A stretch of DNA of 64,000 nucleotides from Marivita lacus (GTDB taxonomy: Bacteria > Pseudomonadota > Alphaproteobacteria > Rhodobacterales > Rhodobacteraceae). Positions 26,503 through 36,853 of this stretch are shown here, one piece after another. The position numbers and the translations under genes are program-made. The notes below the pieces were generated by a model. The model was not told the DNA's origin, searched no databases, and was given only the letters and a program-made list of their open reading frames with translations. Positions within the stretch are counted from its first letter, which is position 1, and each line of letters starts with the position of its first letter. Location of the stretch: contig NZ_BMFC01000002.1 of the NCBI RefSeq assembly GCF_014637725.1, forward strand, positions 546,186 to 610,185, written 5' to 3'.

Positions 26503-26810
26503 GCTTTACCTCATTGATGTTTCCCCTGTCGTAGATGCCGGATGTGGAAACAATAAGGCAGAGTTACGCCGATTGTGCGGTTTCCGAGAGCTGTGGGTGA
26601 ACCTGGTGACCGGGCGGTTTGTCCGATTTGCCCCGTGCACGCCAGCGGATTGCTGATCATCGGATTGACGTTACTTTCGCGAACGTCGGGCATCCGGTTG
26701 CTCGGCAATAGGCCCAAATAAAGCGAAGGAGAGTTTATCCGTTCGTTTTTGTATATACATTGCGGTTACATTGTCGTAACAGGACAAGGCTCTTGAAGGA
26801 GATCACTTGC
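26503..26810. other. 308-bp intergenic region with divergent promoters
   Basis: No gene, RNA or strong repeat is seen here. The region separates the divergent ATP-grasp gene and the small-protein cluster, so promoters for both should lie inside. The stretch 26740-26760 is unusually A+T-rich for this genome (TTTTTGTATATACATTG) and is the best candidate for a -10 region of the plus-strand cluster. Confidence 0.5.
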
Positions 26811-27008
26811 GTGGCAAAAACCGAAAAGCCGAAGAAACAGCGCAAGGATGGTCAGTTGATCATTCGCATCGCGAAAGACGACCGCGATGCCTTTGTCGAC
26901 CTGTGTGACCGGCTGGATACCAGCGCTGCGCGCGAGATCCGGCGGTTCATCCGCGATTTTCTGCAAGAGCATGAGACCGAACCGACCAAACTATCGAAAA
27001 AGGACTGA
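26811..27008 (+). CDS. Small ribbon-helix-helix-like basic protein (65 aa)
   Basis: Starting at GTG 26811 (AAGGAGATCAC at ideal distance), the product has a basic N-terminal arm (KTEKPKKQRKDG), then a strand QLIIRIAK, and two helices DDRDAFVDLCDRLDTSAAREIRRFIRDFLQEH. The strand-helix-helix arrangement resembles ribbon-helix-helix DNA-binding proteins such as Arc/CopG, although the second helix differs from standard members. First of three closely spaced small basic genes. Whether it is a specific repressor or a general nucleoid protein cannot be told. Confidence 0.65.
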   Translation: MAKTEKPKKQRKDGQLIIRIAKDDRDAFVDLCDRLDTSAAREIRRFIRDFLQEHETEPTKLSKKD

Positions 27009-27012
27009 TGAC

Positions 27013-27132
27013 ATGGCGAAGAAATCGACAATCAAAAGCCTCAAAGCCGAAGTGAAAAGCCGCAAGGCCAAGGTTGTCCGGCAGGAAAAGAAACTGAAAC
27101 AAGCCAGGAAGGCGCTCAAGAAAGCGGCCTGA
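27013..27132 (+). CDS. 39-residue basic coiled-coil peptide
   Basis: ATG at 27013, five bases after the previous stop, encodes MAKKSTIKSLKAEVKSRKAK followed by VVRQEKKLKQARKALKKAA. It is a single amphipathic helix with 16 lysine or arginine residues out of 39, resembling the C-terminal tails of histone H1-like bacterial proteins. The upstream gene ends in KKD and the downstream gene carries a similar tail. Expression is plausible from its tight spacing, but it has no known family. Confidence 0.6.
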   Translation: MAKKSTIKSLKAEVKSRKAKVVRQEKKLKQARKALKKAA

Positions 27133-27158
27133 CCATAGTTCGAGGGGACCATCAGAAC

Positions 27159-27710
27159 ATGACACGACTGACCGACATTCACGGCATTGGACCGGCATTG
27201 GCCAAACGGCTCGAAGCTGCAGGTATCGTTGATGGCAAGACGCTGGCAAAGGCGGACACGGCTGTGCTGACCGCCATTCCCGGCGTTTCCGCTTCGCGTG
27301 CCGCCGCGTGGCAGGAAACTGCCGCGGGCAACGCGCCGACGGCCTCCTCGGACATTCAGGCTGATCAGCCCGACACCACGCTGGTGGTCTTGGCGGTTCC
27401 ATCGGCAGACGCAGCGCCTGTCGAAGACGCACCTGTCGAGGCAGCAAAGCCCAAGGCCGAAAAGAAACCCGCCAAGGGCAAGAAAAAAGACGAAAAGACC
27501 AAGACGAAGAAAGCCGGGAAACCTGCCAAGGCGAAGAAGGCTGAAAAGTCGAAAAAGGCTGACGCGGACGTCAAGAAGACCGGGAAGACCAAGAAAACCG
27601 CATCGGACAAGAAAAAATCCGCGGACAAGGGCAAGACCGACAAGACCGACAAGACCGACAAGACCAAGAAAACCAAAGCCAAGTCCAAGAAGAAGGCCAA
27701 GGCGGCCTGA
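27159..27710 (+). CDS. HhH-domain protein with lysine-rich histone-H1-like tail
   Basis: A 183-residue protein. Residues 1-55 form a helix-hairpin-helix module of the DUF4332 / HhH type (LTDIHGIGPALAKRLEAAGI, then LAKADTAVLTAIPGVSASRAAAW), which binds DNA non-specifically. After an acidic/Pro/Ala linker, residues about 93-183 are almost entirely Lys, Ala and Thr (KKPAKGKKKDEKTKTKKAG), including a tandem DKT repeat encoded by repeats of GACAAGACC at about 27637-27665. This layout recalls bacterial histone H1-like proteins. Third gene of the small basic cluster, ending at a strong terminator. Confidence 0.75.
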   Translation: MTRLTDIHGIGPALAKRLEAAGIVDGKTLAKADTAVLTAIPGVSASRAAAWQETAAGNAPTASSDIQADQPDTTLVVLAVPSADAAPVEDAPVEAAKPKAEKKPAKGKKKDEKTKTKKAGKPAKAKKAEKSKKADADVKKTGKTKKTASDKKKSADKGKTDKTDKTDKTKKTKAKSKKKAKAA

Positions 27711-27741
27711 CCGATCCGCGAAACGGTAACGCATGATTCAT

Positions 27742-27779
27742 GAAAAACCGGGCCAGCACATCGCGGACCCGGTTTTTTC
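27742..27779 (+). terminator. Terminator of the small basic-protein cluster
   Basis: GAAAAAACCGGG-like stem: GAAAAACCGGG (27742-27752) pairs with CCCGGTTTTTTC (27768-27779) around a 15-base loop. The A/T-rich arms make it usable in both directions, so it may also end the convergent aglK transcript. Confidence 0.85.
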
Positions 27780-27795
27780 TGGGTGTTTGACTGCG

Positions 27796-28884
27796 TCAGC
27801 GGTAGAGCAGCGACACCCCGTCATGGAACACATGCACCTTGTCCGGACTTGCGCCCAGTTTCACCGGCTTGCCCCGCAGACCGGCATGGATGCCCGGCAG
27901 TTTGCCGATCACCGGATCCGCCTCGCCCTGTTTGGCGAAATAAAGCAGCGTCACCTCGCCCAAGGCTTCGGTGATGTTCACCTTGCCTTCGAAGATGTGG
28001 TCCCCGTCGGTTTCGAGGAAATCCTCGGGCCGGACGCCGACATTGACCTTGAGACCCATATCCGCGTCCGTGGTCGGGTAATCCGACACCGCGGTGCCGC
28101 CGCCTTCCATCTTGATCGTGGTCTGCTGGCCCGTGCCGGTGATTTCGCCGGGCAGCAGGTTCATCGCCGGTGAACCGATGAACTGCGCGACGAATTCGCT
28201 GTTCGGGCGTTCATAGAGATCAAGCGGCGCGCCGACCTGCGCGATGCCCTTGTTGGCCAGCACGACGATCCGGGTGGCCAAAGTCATGGCTTCGACCTGA
28301 TCGTGGGTCACGTAGATCATTGTCGAGTCCGGCATCTGCTCCTTGAGCTGCGCAATCTCGATCCGGGTGGCGACACGCAGCGCCGCATCCAGATTCGAAA
28401 GCGGCTCGTCGAAGAGATACACCTTGGGGTCGCGCACGATGGACCGGCCAATGGCCACGCGCTGTCGTTGCCCCCCGGACAGAGCCTTGGGCAGGCGGTC
28501 GAGATATGGGTCGAGTTGCAGCATCTTGGCCGCCCGGTCCACCGCCGCGTCTATCTCGGATTGGGGTTTCTTGGCGATCTTGAGCGCGAACTGCATGTTC
28601 TCGCGCACCGTCATGTGCGGGTACAGCGCGTAGGACTGGAACACCATGGCGATGCCGCGCATTGCGGGCGGCATGTCATTGACCACCTGCCCGTCGATTT
28701 CGAGCGTGCCGCCGGTGATCTTTTCCAATCCGGCAATCATCCGCAACAGGGTGGACTTGCCACAGCCGGACGGGCCGACAAACACGATCAGTTCGCCCTG
28801 CGTGATGTCGAGATTGATGTTGTTGAGCACGTTGACCGCGCCCGCATAGGTCTTTTCGACATCCGTCAGCTTCAGATTGGCCAT
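27796..28884 (-). CDS. aglK: Alpha-glucoside ABC transporter ATPase
   Basis: A 362-residue ATPase of the MalK/UgpC subfamily. Walker A GPSGCGKSTLLRM, Q-loop VFQSYALYPHMTV, signature LSGGQRQRVAIGRSIV and Walker B VYLFDEPLSNLDA are present, followed by the C-terminal regulatory OB domain (VGVRPEDFLE). Last gene of aglEFGAK on the minus strand, 26 bp after aglA. It powers the AglEFG importer for sucrose, maltose, trehalose-type alpha-glucosides in rhizobia. ATPases of this group can energise several sugar porters. Confidence 0.93.
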   Translation of the reverse strand: MANLKLTDVEKTYAGAVNVLNNINLDITQGELIVFVGPSGCGKSTLLRMIAGLEKITGGTLEIDGQVVNDMPPAMRGIAMVFQSYALYPHMTVRENMQFALKIAKKPQSEIDAAVDRAAKMLQLDPYLDRLPKALSGGQRQRVAIGRSIVRDPKVYLFDEPLSNLDAALRVATRIEIAQLKEQMPDSTMIYVTHDQVEAMTLATRIVVLANKGIAQVGAPLDLYERPNSEFVAQFIGSPAMNLLPGEITGTGQQTTIKMEGGGTAVSDYPTTDADMGLKVNVGVRPEDFLETDGDHIFEGKVNITEALGEVTLLYFAKQGEADPVIGKLPGIHAGLRGKPVKLGASPDKVHVFHDGVSLLYR

Positions 28885-28910
28885 GACTGTCCCTCCCTCA
28901 TCCTGTCTCT

Positions 28911-30569
<1,659 letters not shown>

Positions 30570-30642
30570 CGTCCTGTCTTTCCTTGCATCCGCATCTCCG
30601 GATGCGCTGTGAGTGTTGGCCGCGCCGATCCGGCGGGCCGCG

Positions 30643-31800
30643 TTATTTGACCGATCCGGCCAAGAGGCCGCGCACGAGATATTTCTGCATCGCGAAGAAC
30701 ACCAGAAGCGGCACCGCGATGGAGACGAAGGCGGCGGTGGCGAGGATCTCCCAATTGCCGCCACGTGTGCCCAAAAGTTCCACGATCTGGTTGGTCATCA
30801 CCGTGGTCTGCCCGGTTGCGTCGATCAGGAACACCTTGGCCACCAGCAGGTCATTCCATGTCCAGAGGAACTGGAAGATCGCAAAGCTGGCCAGCGCCGG
30901 GAAGGACAGCGGCAGGATGATCTTGGTGAAGATCTGGAACTCGGTCGCGCCGTCCACGCGGGCATTCTCGATGATGTCCCGAGGCAGGCCGACCATGTAG
31001 TTGCGCAAGAGATAAATCGCCAAGGGTAATCCGAACCCGGTATGGGCGAGCCATGTGCCAAGGTAGCCTTTGCCGATGCCGATCCCCAGATGCAGCTTCA
31101 ACAGCGGGATGAGCGCCAGTTGCAGCGGCACCACCAGCAGCCCGACAATGACGGCGATCAAAAGCGCCCTGCCCGGAAAATCCATCCACGCCAGCGCATA
31201 GGCCGCGAAGGCCGCCACGACGATGGGAATGATGGTGGCCGGGATCGTCACGGTCAGCGTGTTGAAGAACGCCTTGGCCATGCTGTCGGTTGCATTGCCC
31301 GAGAACAGGACCTGCTGGTAATTCTCGAGCGTGAAATCGGGCGGCAGTTCGGCGGTCACGAAGATCCGCTGCCCCCGGCTGCCCTCCATCTCGACCGGAC
31401 TTTCCAGACGGTAATCGCCATTTGCCTGCACGGTGATCCGTTCGCCGTCGCGCAGCTCTGCCGTGTCACCGGGCGCGTAGGCGCCGATATCGCGCGAGGA
31501 TGTGCCCCATGCGGACATGTCGATCTCGTCCGACAGGTCTTCTCCGGTGAACAGGTTGCCTTCGATCACGTAGACGCCGTCAACCGACATCTGCGTGTCA
31601 GGGTCCGCCGTGCGCAGCGTCAGGCTTTGTTCGGTCGGGAACAGCGCCTTCCACCAGCCGGACGTCGCGATCTGATCCGCGGTACGGAAGGACGACACGA
31701 AAAGGCCAACTGTCGGGAACAGCCACAGCGCCACAAGTGCCGCGACCGAGATGTGAACCGCCCAAGTGAGGGAGGATTTGGTTCCTGCGATGTTATCCAT
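30643..31800 (-). CDS. aglG: Alpha-glucoside ABC permease
   Basis: A 385-residue inner-membrane permease of the MalG type. It is about 100 residues longer than usual because of a soluble loop after the first membrane helix (about residues 45-140, LTLRTADPDTQMSVDGVYVIEGN and following). This is a feature of AglG proteins and is probably periplasmic. The EAA loop (NARVDGATEFQIFTKIILPLSFPAL) shows it couples to AglK. Forms the transmembrane pore with AglF. The start lies 27 bp after the aglF stop. Confidence 0.93.
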   Translation of the reverse strand: MDNIAGTKSSLTWAVHISVAALVALWLFPTVGLFVSSFRTADQIATSGWWKALFPTEQSLTLRTADPDTQMSVDGVYVIEGNLFTGEDLSDEIDMSAWGTSSRDIGAYAPGDTAELRDGERITVQANGDYRLESPVEMEGSRGQRIFVTAELPPDFTLENYQQVLFSGNATDSMAKAFFNTLTVTIPATIIPIVVAAFAAYALAWMDFPGRALLIAVIVGLLVVPLQLALIPLLKLHLGIGIGKGYLGTWLAHTGFGLPLAIYLLRNYMVGLPRDIIENARVDGATEFQIFTKIILPLSFPALASFAIFQFLWTWNDLLVAKVFLIDATGQTTVMTNQIVELLGTRGGNWEILATAAFVSIAVPLLVFFAMQKYLVRGLLAGSVK

Positions 31801-31827
31801 GATTTGCTCCCTTCAGATCGCGGACCA

Positions 31828-32847
31828 TCACCGCATCTCCTTGCGCGCGTTGCGCACGTTCCAGTAGAGGATCGGTGTCACCAGAAGCATGATCACCATC
31901 GCACTTGCCGATCCGACGCCCCAGTCCCGCGCGACGAACAGCTGATTGAACATGTAATTGGCCAGAACCTGCGTGCCCCATTGCCCGTTGGTCATGGCAA
32001 ACACGATGTCGAAGATCTTGAGAACCACCAGAGTGATCGTCGTCCAGACCACCACGATGGTGCCCGCGATCTGGGGCATCTTGATCTTGAAGAAGATCTG
32101 GAACGGGTTGGCCCCGTCCACGATTGCCGCTTCGATGGTTTCCTCGGGGATGCCGCGCAGCGCGGCGGACAGGATCACCATGGCAAAGCCGGTCTGAATC
32201 CAGATCAGCACGATCATCAGCAGAAAGCTGTTCCAGAACGGCGTGGTCAGCCATTGCTGCGGGTCATTGCCGGTCAGCCAAACATAGACCGCGTTCAGCA
32301 CGCCGATCTGTTCCGATCCGGGTGGTCGCGCGTCGTAGACCAGTTTCCAGATCACGGCAGCCCCGACAAAGGAAATCGCCATCGGCATGAAGATCAGCGA
32401 CTTGGCGATATTGCCCCAGGCGATCCGGTCGGTCAGTTGCGCCGCCAGCAACCCGAAGGCTGTGGACATGGCGGGTACCACGATCAGCCAGAGCATGTTG
32501 TTGATCAGCGCTTCCCAGAACTTGGGATCGGCCGACATCTGCGCGTAATTGGCAAGACCCACGAAATTGTAGATGGTCGTGCCGTCAGACAGCGTCTGCC
32601 GTTCGGTCAGCGACAGACGGATGGTCTCGACCACCGGATAGGCGAGATACAGCCCCAGCGCAAAGATCGCGGGCAGCAGGAACAGCCACGGGCGCACGAG
32701 ATTGGCGCGGTTGATGTTCTTGCCCGCATTGGGCCCCCTTGCGGGAAACAGCACCTTGTCGAGAAACTGGTTCGAGAAATAGAAATAACTCAGACAGCCG
32801 CCGACGCCGATGGCGATGGTCAACAGACCTTGAAATGCGGGATTCAT
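31828..32847 (-). CDS. aglF: Alpha-glucoside ABC permease
   Basis: A 339-residue permease of the MalF type. An N-terminal helix (LLTIAIGVGGCLSYFYF) precedes the six core helices. The EAA motif EAAIVDGANPFQIFFKIKMPQIAGTI contacts the ATPase. Start ATG at 32847; the in-frame extension to 32964 would cross the hairpin-containing gap after aglE and is rejected. Partner of AglG. The 132-bp gap to aglE and the hairpin within it suggest that the binding protein is made in excess over the permeases. Confidence 0.92.
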   Translation of the reverse strand: MNPAFQGLLTIAIGVGGCLSYFYFSNQFLDKVLFPARGPNAGKNINRANLVRPWLFLLPAIFALGLYLAYPVVETIRLSLTERQTLSDGTTIYNFVGLANYAQMSADPKFWEALINNMLWLIVVPAMSTAFGLLAAQLTDRIAWGNIAKSLIFMPMAISFVGAAVIWKLVYDARPPGSEQIGVLNAVYVWLTGNDPQQWLTTPFWNSFLLMIVLIWIQTGFAMVILSAALRGIPEETIEAAIVDGANPFQIFFKIKMPQIAGTIVVVWTTITLVVLKIFDIVFAMTNGQWGTQVLANYMFNQLFVARDWGVGSASAMVIMLLVTPILYWNVRNARKEMR

Positions 32848-32933
32848 GTCGTCCCTCCCAGAATGTTTGCTGATCCAGCGTGTGCCACTGGCGATCCCTT
32901 GAATGGGTCTTGGCTTTGCAGCTTTGTCGGTAT

Positions 32934-32959
32934 GGGCTGCGCAATTGCCCGCGCAGCCC
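32934..32959 (-). other. Intercistronic hairpin between aglE and aglF
   Basis: GGGCTGCGC and GCGCAGCCC form a perfect 9-bp stem with an 8-base loop inside the aglE-aglF gap, with no T run after it on the minus strand. Such structures after binding-protein genes usually protect the upstream mRNA or partly terminate transcription. Confidence 0.65.
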
Positions 32960-32979
32960 TGCATTTTTGCAAGATGCGC

Positions 32980-34248
32980 TTACTTCAGCGCGTCCCAGCT
33001 GTCCTGAATGCGACCCGCCACGGCTTCGGCATCGGCACCGCCTGCGTAATCGACCATGCCGGTCCAGAACGTACCCGCGCCCACGCCACCCGGCATCAGG
33101 TCGGATGCGTCAAAACGGAAGGTGGTGGCATCCAGCAAAATCCGGTTCATGTTCGCCGCAGCCTCGGTCGAGAATTTCGACAGATCCACACCGGTATGCG
33201 GTGTCAGGAAGCCGCCATTGGCCATCCAGATCTCATGCGCTGCGGGTGTCTGCAGATAGGCAATCAGGTCATGCGCTGCCTGGTTCTCGTTGGTAATGGC
33301 CCAAAGCGTGCCCGCGCCAAGCACTGGAGCACCCAGGTCCTTGCCCTCGTAAGCGGGGAAGTAGAAGAAATCGGCATCCAGACCCACTTCGGTGCCTTCG
33401 GGGAAGAAGGCCGGGATGAACGACGCCTGACGGTGCATGTAACACTGCGGCGGCGCATCGAAGAGACCCTTGGGGCTGTCGCGGAAATCGGTCGAGGCCA
33501 CGGCGCCTGCACCACCGGCGACATAATCGTCATTGCGGGCAAAGGCACCGAACTCCTCGATCGCAGCGACGACGCGCGGATCGTCGAACGGGATCTCGTT
33601 GGAGACCCACTGGTCGTAGACCTCGGGCGGCTGGGTGCGCAGCATCATGTCCTCGACCCAATCGGTCGCGGGCCATCCGGTCGCACCACCCGATCCCAGA
33701 CCGATGCACCACGGCGTTTCGCCATCGGCCACCATCTGGTCGGACAGGGCCTTGAGCTCTTCCATGGTGGTCGGGATCTCGTAGCCCGCATCCTCAAAGT
33801 TCTCGGGCGAATACCAGACCAGCGATTTCACATCGACCTTGTAGAAAAAGCCGTAGAGATCCTCTTCTCCATCCGGTCCGTCATAGGTGCCCAGATCGAC
33901 CCAGGACTGGCCGGCGGCGTAGTTCTCGCGCACCCAGTCGGCGGTGCCGTCCTTGAGCGGCGTCAGGAAGCCGCGTGCGGCCATGTCGGACGCCAGACCA
34001 GGCTGAGGGAACACGGCGACATTGGGCGCGGAGCCCGCTTCGGCATCCACGACGATCTGCTGTTCAAAGCTGTCGGAGCCAACATAGCTGACATTATGGC
34101 CGGACTTTTCCGCGAAATCCGCCAGAACCTGTTCCACAAGCGCCTGGTCCGGACCAAGCCACGGGCCGAATACGGTGACATCTTCGGCATAGGCCGCGCC
34201 AGCACACAGCGCTGCGATGGCCACACCCGATGTGAGTGTCTGTTTCAT
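32980..34248 (-). CDS. aglE: Alpha-glucoside-binding periplasmic protein
   Basis: A 422-residue extracellular solute-binding protein (family 1) with a Sec signal peptide (MKQTLTSGVAIAALCAGAAYA, cleavage after AYA). The mature part has the AglE pattern VTVFGPWLGPDQALVEQVLADFAEKSG and many aromatic residues for sugar stacking (WVRENYAAGQSWVDLGTYDG, FYKVDVKSLVWYSPENF). Delivers alpha-glucosides to AglFG. First gene of aglEFGAK, with a LacI-type operator 57 bp upstream of its start. Confidence 0.93.
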   Translation of the reverse strand: MKQTLTSGVAIAALCAGAAYAEDVTVFGPWLGPDQALVEQVLADFAEKSGHNVSYVGSDSFEQQIVVDAEAGSAPNVAVFPQPGLASDMAARGFLTPLKDGTADWVRENYAAGQSWVDLGTYDGPDGEEDLYGFFYKVDVKSLVWYSPENFEDAGYEIPTTMEELKALSDQMVADGETPWCIGLGSGGATGWPATDWVEDMMLRTQPPEVYDQWVSNEIPFDDPRVVAAIEEFGAFARNDDYVAGGAGAVASTDFRDSPKGLFDAPPQCYMHRQASFIPAFFPEGTEVGLDADFFYFPAYEGKDLGAPVLGAGTLWAITNENQAAHDLIAYLQTPAAHEIWMANGGFLTPHTGVDLSKFSTEAAANMNRILLDATTFRFDASDLMPGGVGAGTFWTGMVDYAGGADAEAVAGRIQDSWDALK

Positions 34249-34304
34249 GAAGTACCTCCCAAGTTGCGCATGTTCGCGCTTAACTTTTCCCCGCCCGGAA
34301 TCAC

Positions 34305-34320
34305 TCCAAAGCGCTTTGGA
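34305..34320. promoter_or_regulatory. Operator 1 for the LacI-type regulator (aglE side)
   Basis: TCCAAAGCGCTTTGGA is a perfect 16-bp palindrome with the central CG typical of LacI-family operators. It lies 57 bp upstream of aglE. A near-identical copy is at 34464-34479. The rest of the 239-bp divergent region 34249-34487 shows no gene. Confidence 0.85.
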
Positions 34321-34463
34321 TATGGCACCGTCCCTGATTTGAAAGATTCTGTCAATGCCGTGCGCCTGCAGAAATTCTCAGTAAAATTGCTGCTTTGCAG
34401 AAAATTACCGCGCGCAAAGGGGCTTTGCATGTGCGGTCTTTTATGTCTAAGTTGATGCGAAAA

Positions 34464-34479
34464 TTCAAAGCGCTTTGGA
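34464..34479. promoter_or_regulatory. Operator 2 for the LacI-type regulator (aglR side)
   Basis: TTCAAAGCGCTTTGGA differs from operator 1 at one base. It lies 9 bp before the GTG start of aglR, so it would give autoregulation. The two centres are 159 bp apart, close to fifteen helical turns, which would allow looping. Confidence 0.8.
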
Positions 34480-34487
34480 CAGAGACG

Positions 34488-35513
34488 GTGAACCTCAAGC
34501 AACTTTCGGAATACCTGAACCTGTCGCAAACCACGGTCAGCCGTGCGCTGAACGGCTATCCAGAGGTCAACGAGACCACGCGCAGCCGCGTTCTCAAAGC
34601 CGCGCAGGACCTGAACTACCGCCCCAACACCCGCGCCAAGGGGCTGGCCACGGGCCGCGCGCTGGCCATCGGCCACGTGATCCCGGTGTCGAACCAGCAC
34701 GAGATGGTGAACCCGGTCTTCGGCGATTTCATCGCGGGTGCGGGCGAGGCCTATGCGCGGGCGGGCTACGACATGATGCTGACCTTGGTGCCAGATCAGG
34801 AAGAGGTGCGCGCCTATCAGGACATCCGCGCGCGCGGCACGGTCGACGGGATCATCGTGCATGGCCCGGTGATCAACGACGAGCGCATCGCGCTTTTGTC
34901 GCGGATCGGGTTGCCCTTCGTGGTGCATGGGAGATCGACTGATGTGAACCTGCCCTATTCCTGGATCGACGTGAACAACCGCGGCGCCTTCGAACGCGGC
35001 ACGCAATTCCTGATCGAGCTTGGCCATCAGCGCATCGCGCTGCTGAACGGGCTCGAGCACATGGATTTTGCATTCCGACGGCGCAAGGGTTACGAGACCG
35101 CCCTGCTCAATCATGGCCTGCCCATCGACCCCGGCCTGATGCGCAGCGAGGAAATGACCGAGGTTTACGGCTACCGCGCCGCCAAGGAGATGCTGTCGCG
35201 GGAGATCAAGCCCACCGCCTTTGTCTGTTCCTCGATCATCACCGCAATCGGCGTGCGCCGGGCCATCCACGAGGCCGGTCTGGTGCTGGCGCGCGACGTG
35301 TCGATCCTGACTCATGACGACGCGCTCAGCTATCTCGAGAACGGGGACGATGTGCCGATCTTCACCGCGCTGCGCTCCTCGGTGCGCTATGCGGGAACCG
35401 AGGCTGCCGAAATGCTGCTGTCGTTGATCGCCATGCCCAAGCATGCGCCGAAAACGCGCCTGCTCGAGGCGGAACTCATCATCGGCCGGTCCACCGGGCC
35501 CGCCGCAAGCTAA
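34488..35513 (+). CDS. aglR: LacI-family regulator of alpha-glucoside genes
   Basis: A 341-residue LacI-type repressor: HTH at residues 2-22 (NLKQLSEYLNLSQTTVSRALNG), hinge (NYRPNTRAKGLATGRA), then a periplasmic-binding-protein-like effector domain (GTVDGIIVHGPVINDERI, LGHQRIALLNG). The GTG at 34488 is chosen because the HTH then begins at residue 2 as is usual, and because the operator copy at 34464-34479 would otherwise lie inside the coding region. In-frame ATGs at 34443, 34455 and 34395 are alternatives. Divergent from aglE and followed 10 bp later by the GH1 gene, with which it likely forms an operon. Confidence 0.88.
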   Translation: MNLKQLSEYLNLSQTTVSRALNGYPEVNETTRSRVLKAAQDLNYRPNTRAKGLATGRALAIGHVIPVSNQHEMVNPVFGDFIAGAGEAYARAGYDMMLTLVPDQEEVRAYQDIRARGTVDGIIVHGPVINDERIALLSRIGLPFVVHGRSTDVNLPYSWIDVNNRGAFERGTQFLIELGHQRIALLNGLEHMDFAFRRRKGYETALLNHGLPIDPGLMRSEEMTEVYGYRAAKEMLSREIKPTAFVCSSIITAIGVRRAIHEAGLVLARDVSILTHDDALSYLENGDDVPIFTALRSSVRYAGTEAAEMLLSLIAMPKHAPKTRLLEAELIIGRSTGPAAS

Positions 35514-35523
35514 AGGACACGCC

Positions 35524-36852
35524 ATGTTGACCTTCAAACGGCAGGATTTTCCTGACGACTTCCTGTTTGGCACCGCCACCTCAAGCTACCAGATCGAAGG
35601 CCATGCCTTTGGCGGTGCAGGCAAAACCCATTGGGACACGTTTGCCGCCACCCCCGGCAACGTGGTGCGCGCCGAAAACGGCGACCGCGCCTGCGACCAC
35701 TACCACAGGTTCGAGGCGGATCTCGATCTGGTCAAGGCTGCCGGTCTGGACGCCTACCGCTTTTCCACAAGCTGGGCGCGGGTTCTGCCAGAAGGTCGTG
35801 GCACGCCCAATGCCGAAGGGCTGGATTTCTACGACCGGCTGACCGACGCGATGCTGGAGCGCGGCCTGAAACCCTGCGCCACGCTTTATCACTGGGAACT
35901 GCCCGTGGCGCTGGCCGATCTGGGCGGTTGGCGCAATCCGGACATGCCCAAGTGGTTCGGCGAGTTTAGCCACGTGATCATGGGCCGCATCGGCGACCGG
36001 ATGCATTCCGTCGCCCCGATCAACGAACCGTGGTGCGTGGGATGGCTGTCGCATTTCTTGGGCCATCACGCGCCGGGCCTGCGCGACATCCGCGCGACGG
36101 CCCATGCGATGCACCACGTGCTCAAGGCGCATGGCACGGCCATTCAGGTGATGCGCGGACTGGGCATGGACAACCTTGGTGGCGTGTTCAATCTGGAATG
36201 GGCCACGCCGGTCGATGACAGCGCAGCCGCGCAGCAGGCGGCCGCGCTCTACGATGGCTACTACAACCACTTCTTCCTATCCGGCGTGTTCAAGGGTGAA
36301 TACCCCAAGAACGTCATGGAGGGGCTCGGGCCGCATATGCCCAAGGGCTGGCAGGATGATTTCAACGTGATCCAAAGCCCGCTCGACTGGTGCGGGATCA
36401 ACTATTACACCCGCAAGATCATCGCGCCCGACGATGGCCCCTGGCCCGGCCATCACGAGGTCGAAGGCCCGCTGCCCAAGACCTTCATGGGATGGGAGAT
36501 CTACCCCGACGGGCTTTACAACTTCCTGACGCGCACGGCGCGCGACTACACCGGCGACCTGCCGCTATACGTGACCGAGAACGGGATGGCGTCGCCGGAT
36601 GTGATCGCCAATGGCACAGTGGAGGACCCCGACCGGATCGCCTACCTCAACAGCCATGTGTCCGCCGTGCAGCGCGCAATCGCGGACGGAGCACCGGTCA
36701 AAGGCTATTTCATCTGGTCGCTGATGGACAATTACGAATGGGCGCTGGGCTACGAGAAACGCTTTGGCCTTGTGCATGTGGATTTCGACACTCTGGACCG
36801 CACGCCCAAATCCTCCTATCACGCGCTCAAATCCGCGTTGACCGGGACCTGA
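35524..36852 (+). CDS. Beta-glucosidase, GH1
   Basis: A 442-residue GH1 enzyme of normal length. FPDDFLFGTATSSYQIEG is the family N-terminal signature; INEPWC carries the acid/base Glu; LYVTENGMASPD carries the nucleophile Glu; SLMDNYEWALGYEKRFGLVHVD is the conserved aglycone-site region. It cleaves beta-glucosides (possibly also beta-galactosides) to glucose in the cytoplasm. No signal peptide. Start ATG 35524, just after the aglR stop, and one base before glk, so aglR, GH1 and glk are co-transcribed. Confidence 0.93.
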   Translation: MLTFKRQDFPDDFLFGTATSSYQIEGHAFGGAGKTHWDTFAATPGNVVRAENGDRACDHYHRFEADLDLVKAAGLDAYRFSTSWARVLPEGRGTPNAEGLDFYDRLTDAMLERGLKPCATLYHWELPVALADLGGWRNPDMPKWFGEFSHVIMGRIGDRMHSVAPINEPWCVGWLSHFLGHHAPGLRDIRATAHAMHHVLKAHGTAIQVMRGLGMDNLGGVFNLEWATPVDDSAAAQQAAALYDGYYNHFFLSGVFKGEYPKNVMEGLGPHMPKGWQDDFNVIQSPLDWCGINYYTRKIIAPDDGPWPGHHEVEGPLPKTFMGWEIYPDGLYNFLTRTARDYTGDLPLYVTENGMASPDVIANGTVEDPDRIAYLNSHVSAVQRAIADGAPVKGYFIWSLMDNYEWALGYEKRFGLVHVDFDTLDRTPKSSYHALKSALTGT

Positions 36853-36853
36853 C

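Noticed and set aside
27637..27665. DKT codon repeat as a mobile or variable-number element of its own
   Set aside because: It is only three to four units inside the lysine-rich tail and is explained as part of the coding sequence.
31042..34455. A 1137-codon open frame on the plus strand opposite the agl operon
   Set aside because: It lies wholly antisense to aglGFE, is rich in His, Arg and Gln as expected of high-G+C antisense frames, and has no domain pattern. The minus-strand genes are certain.
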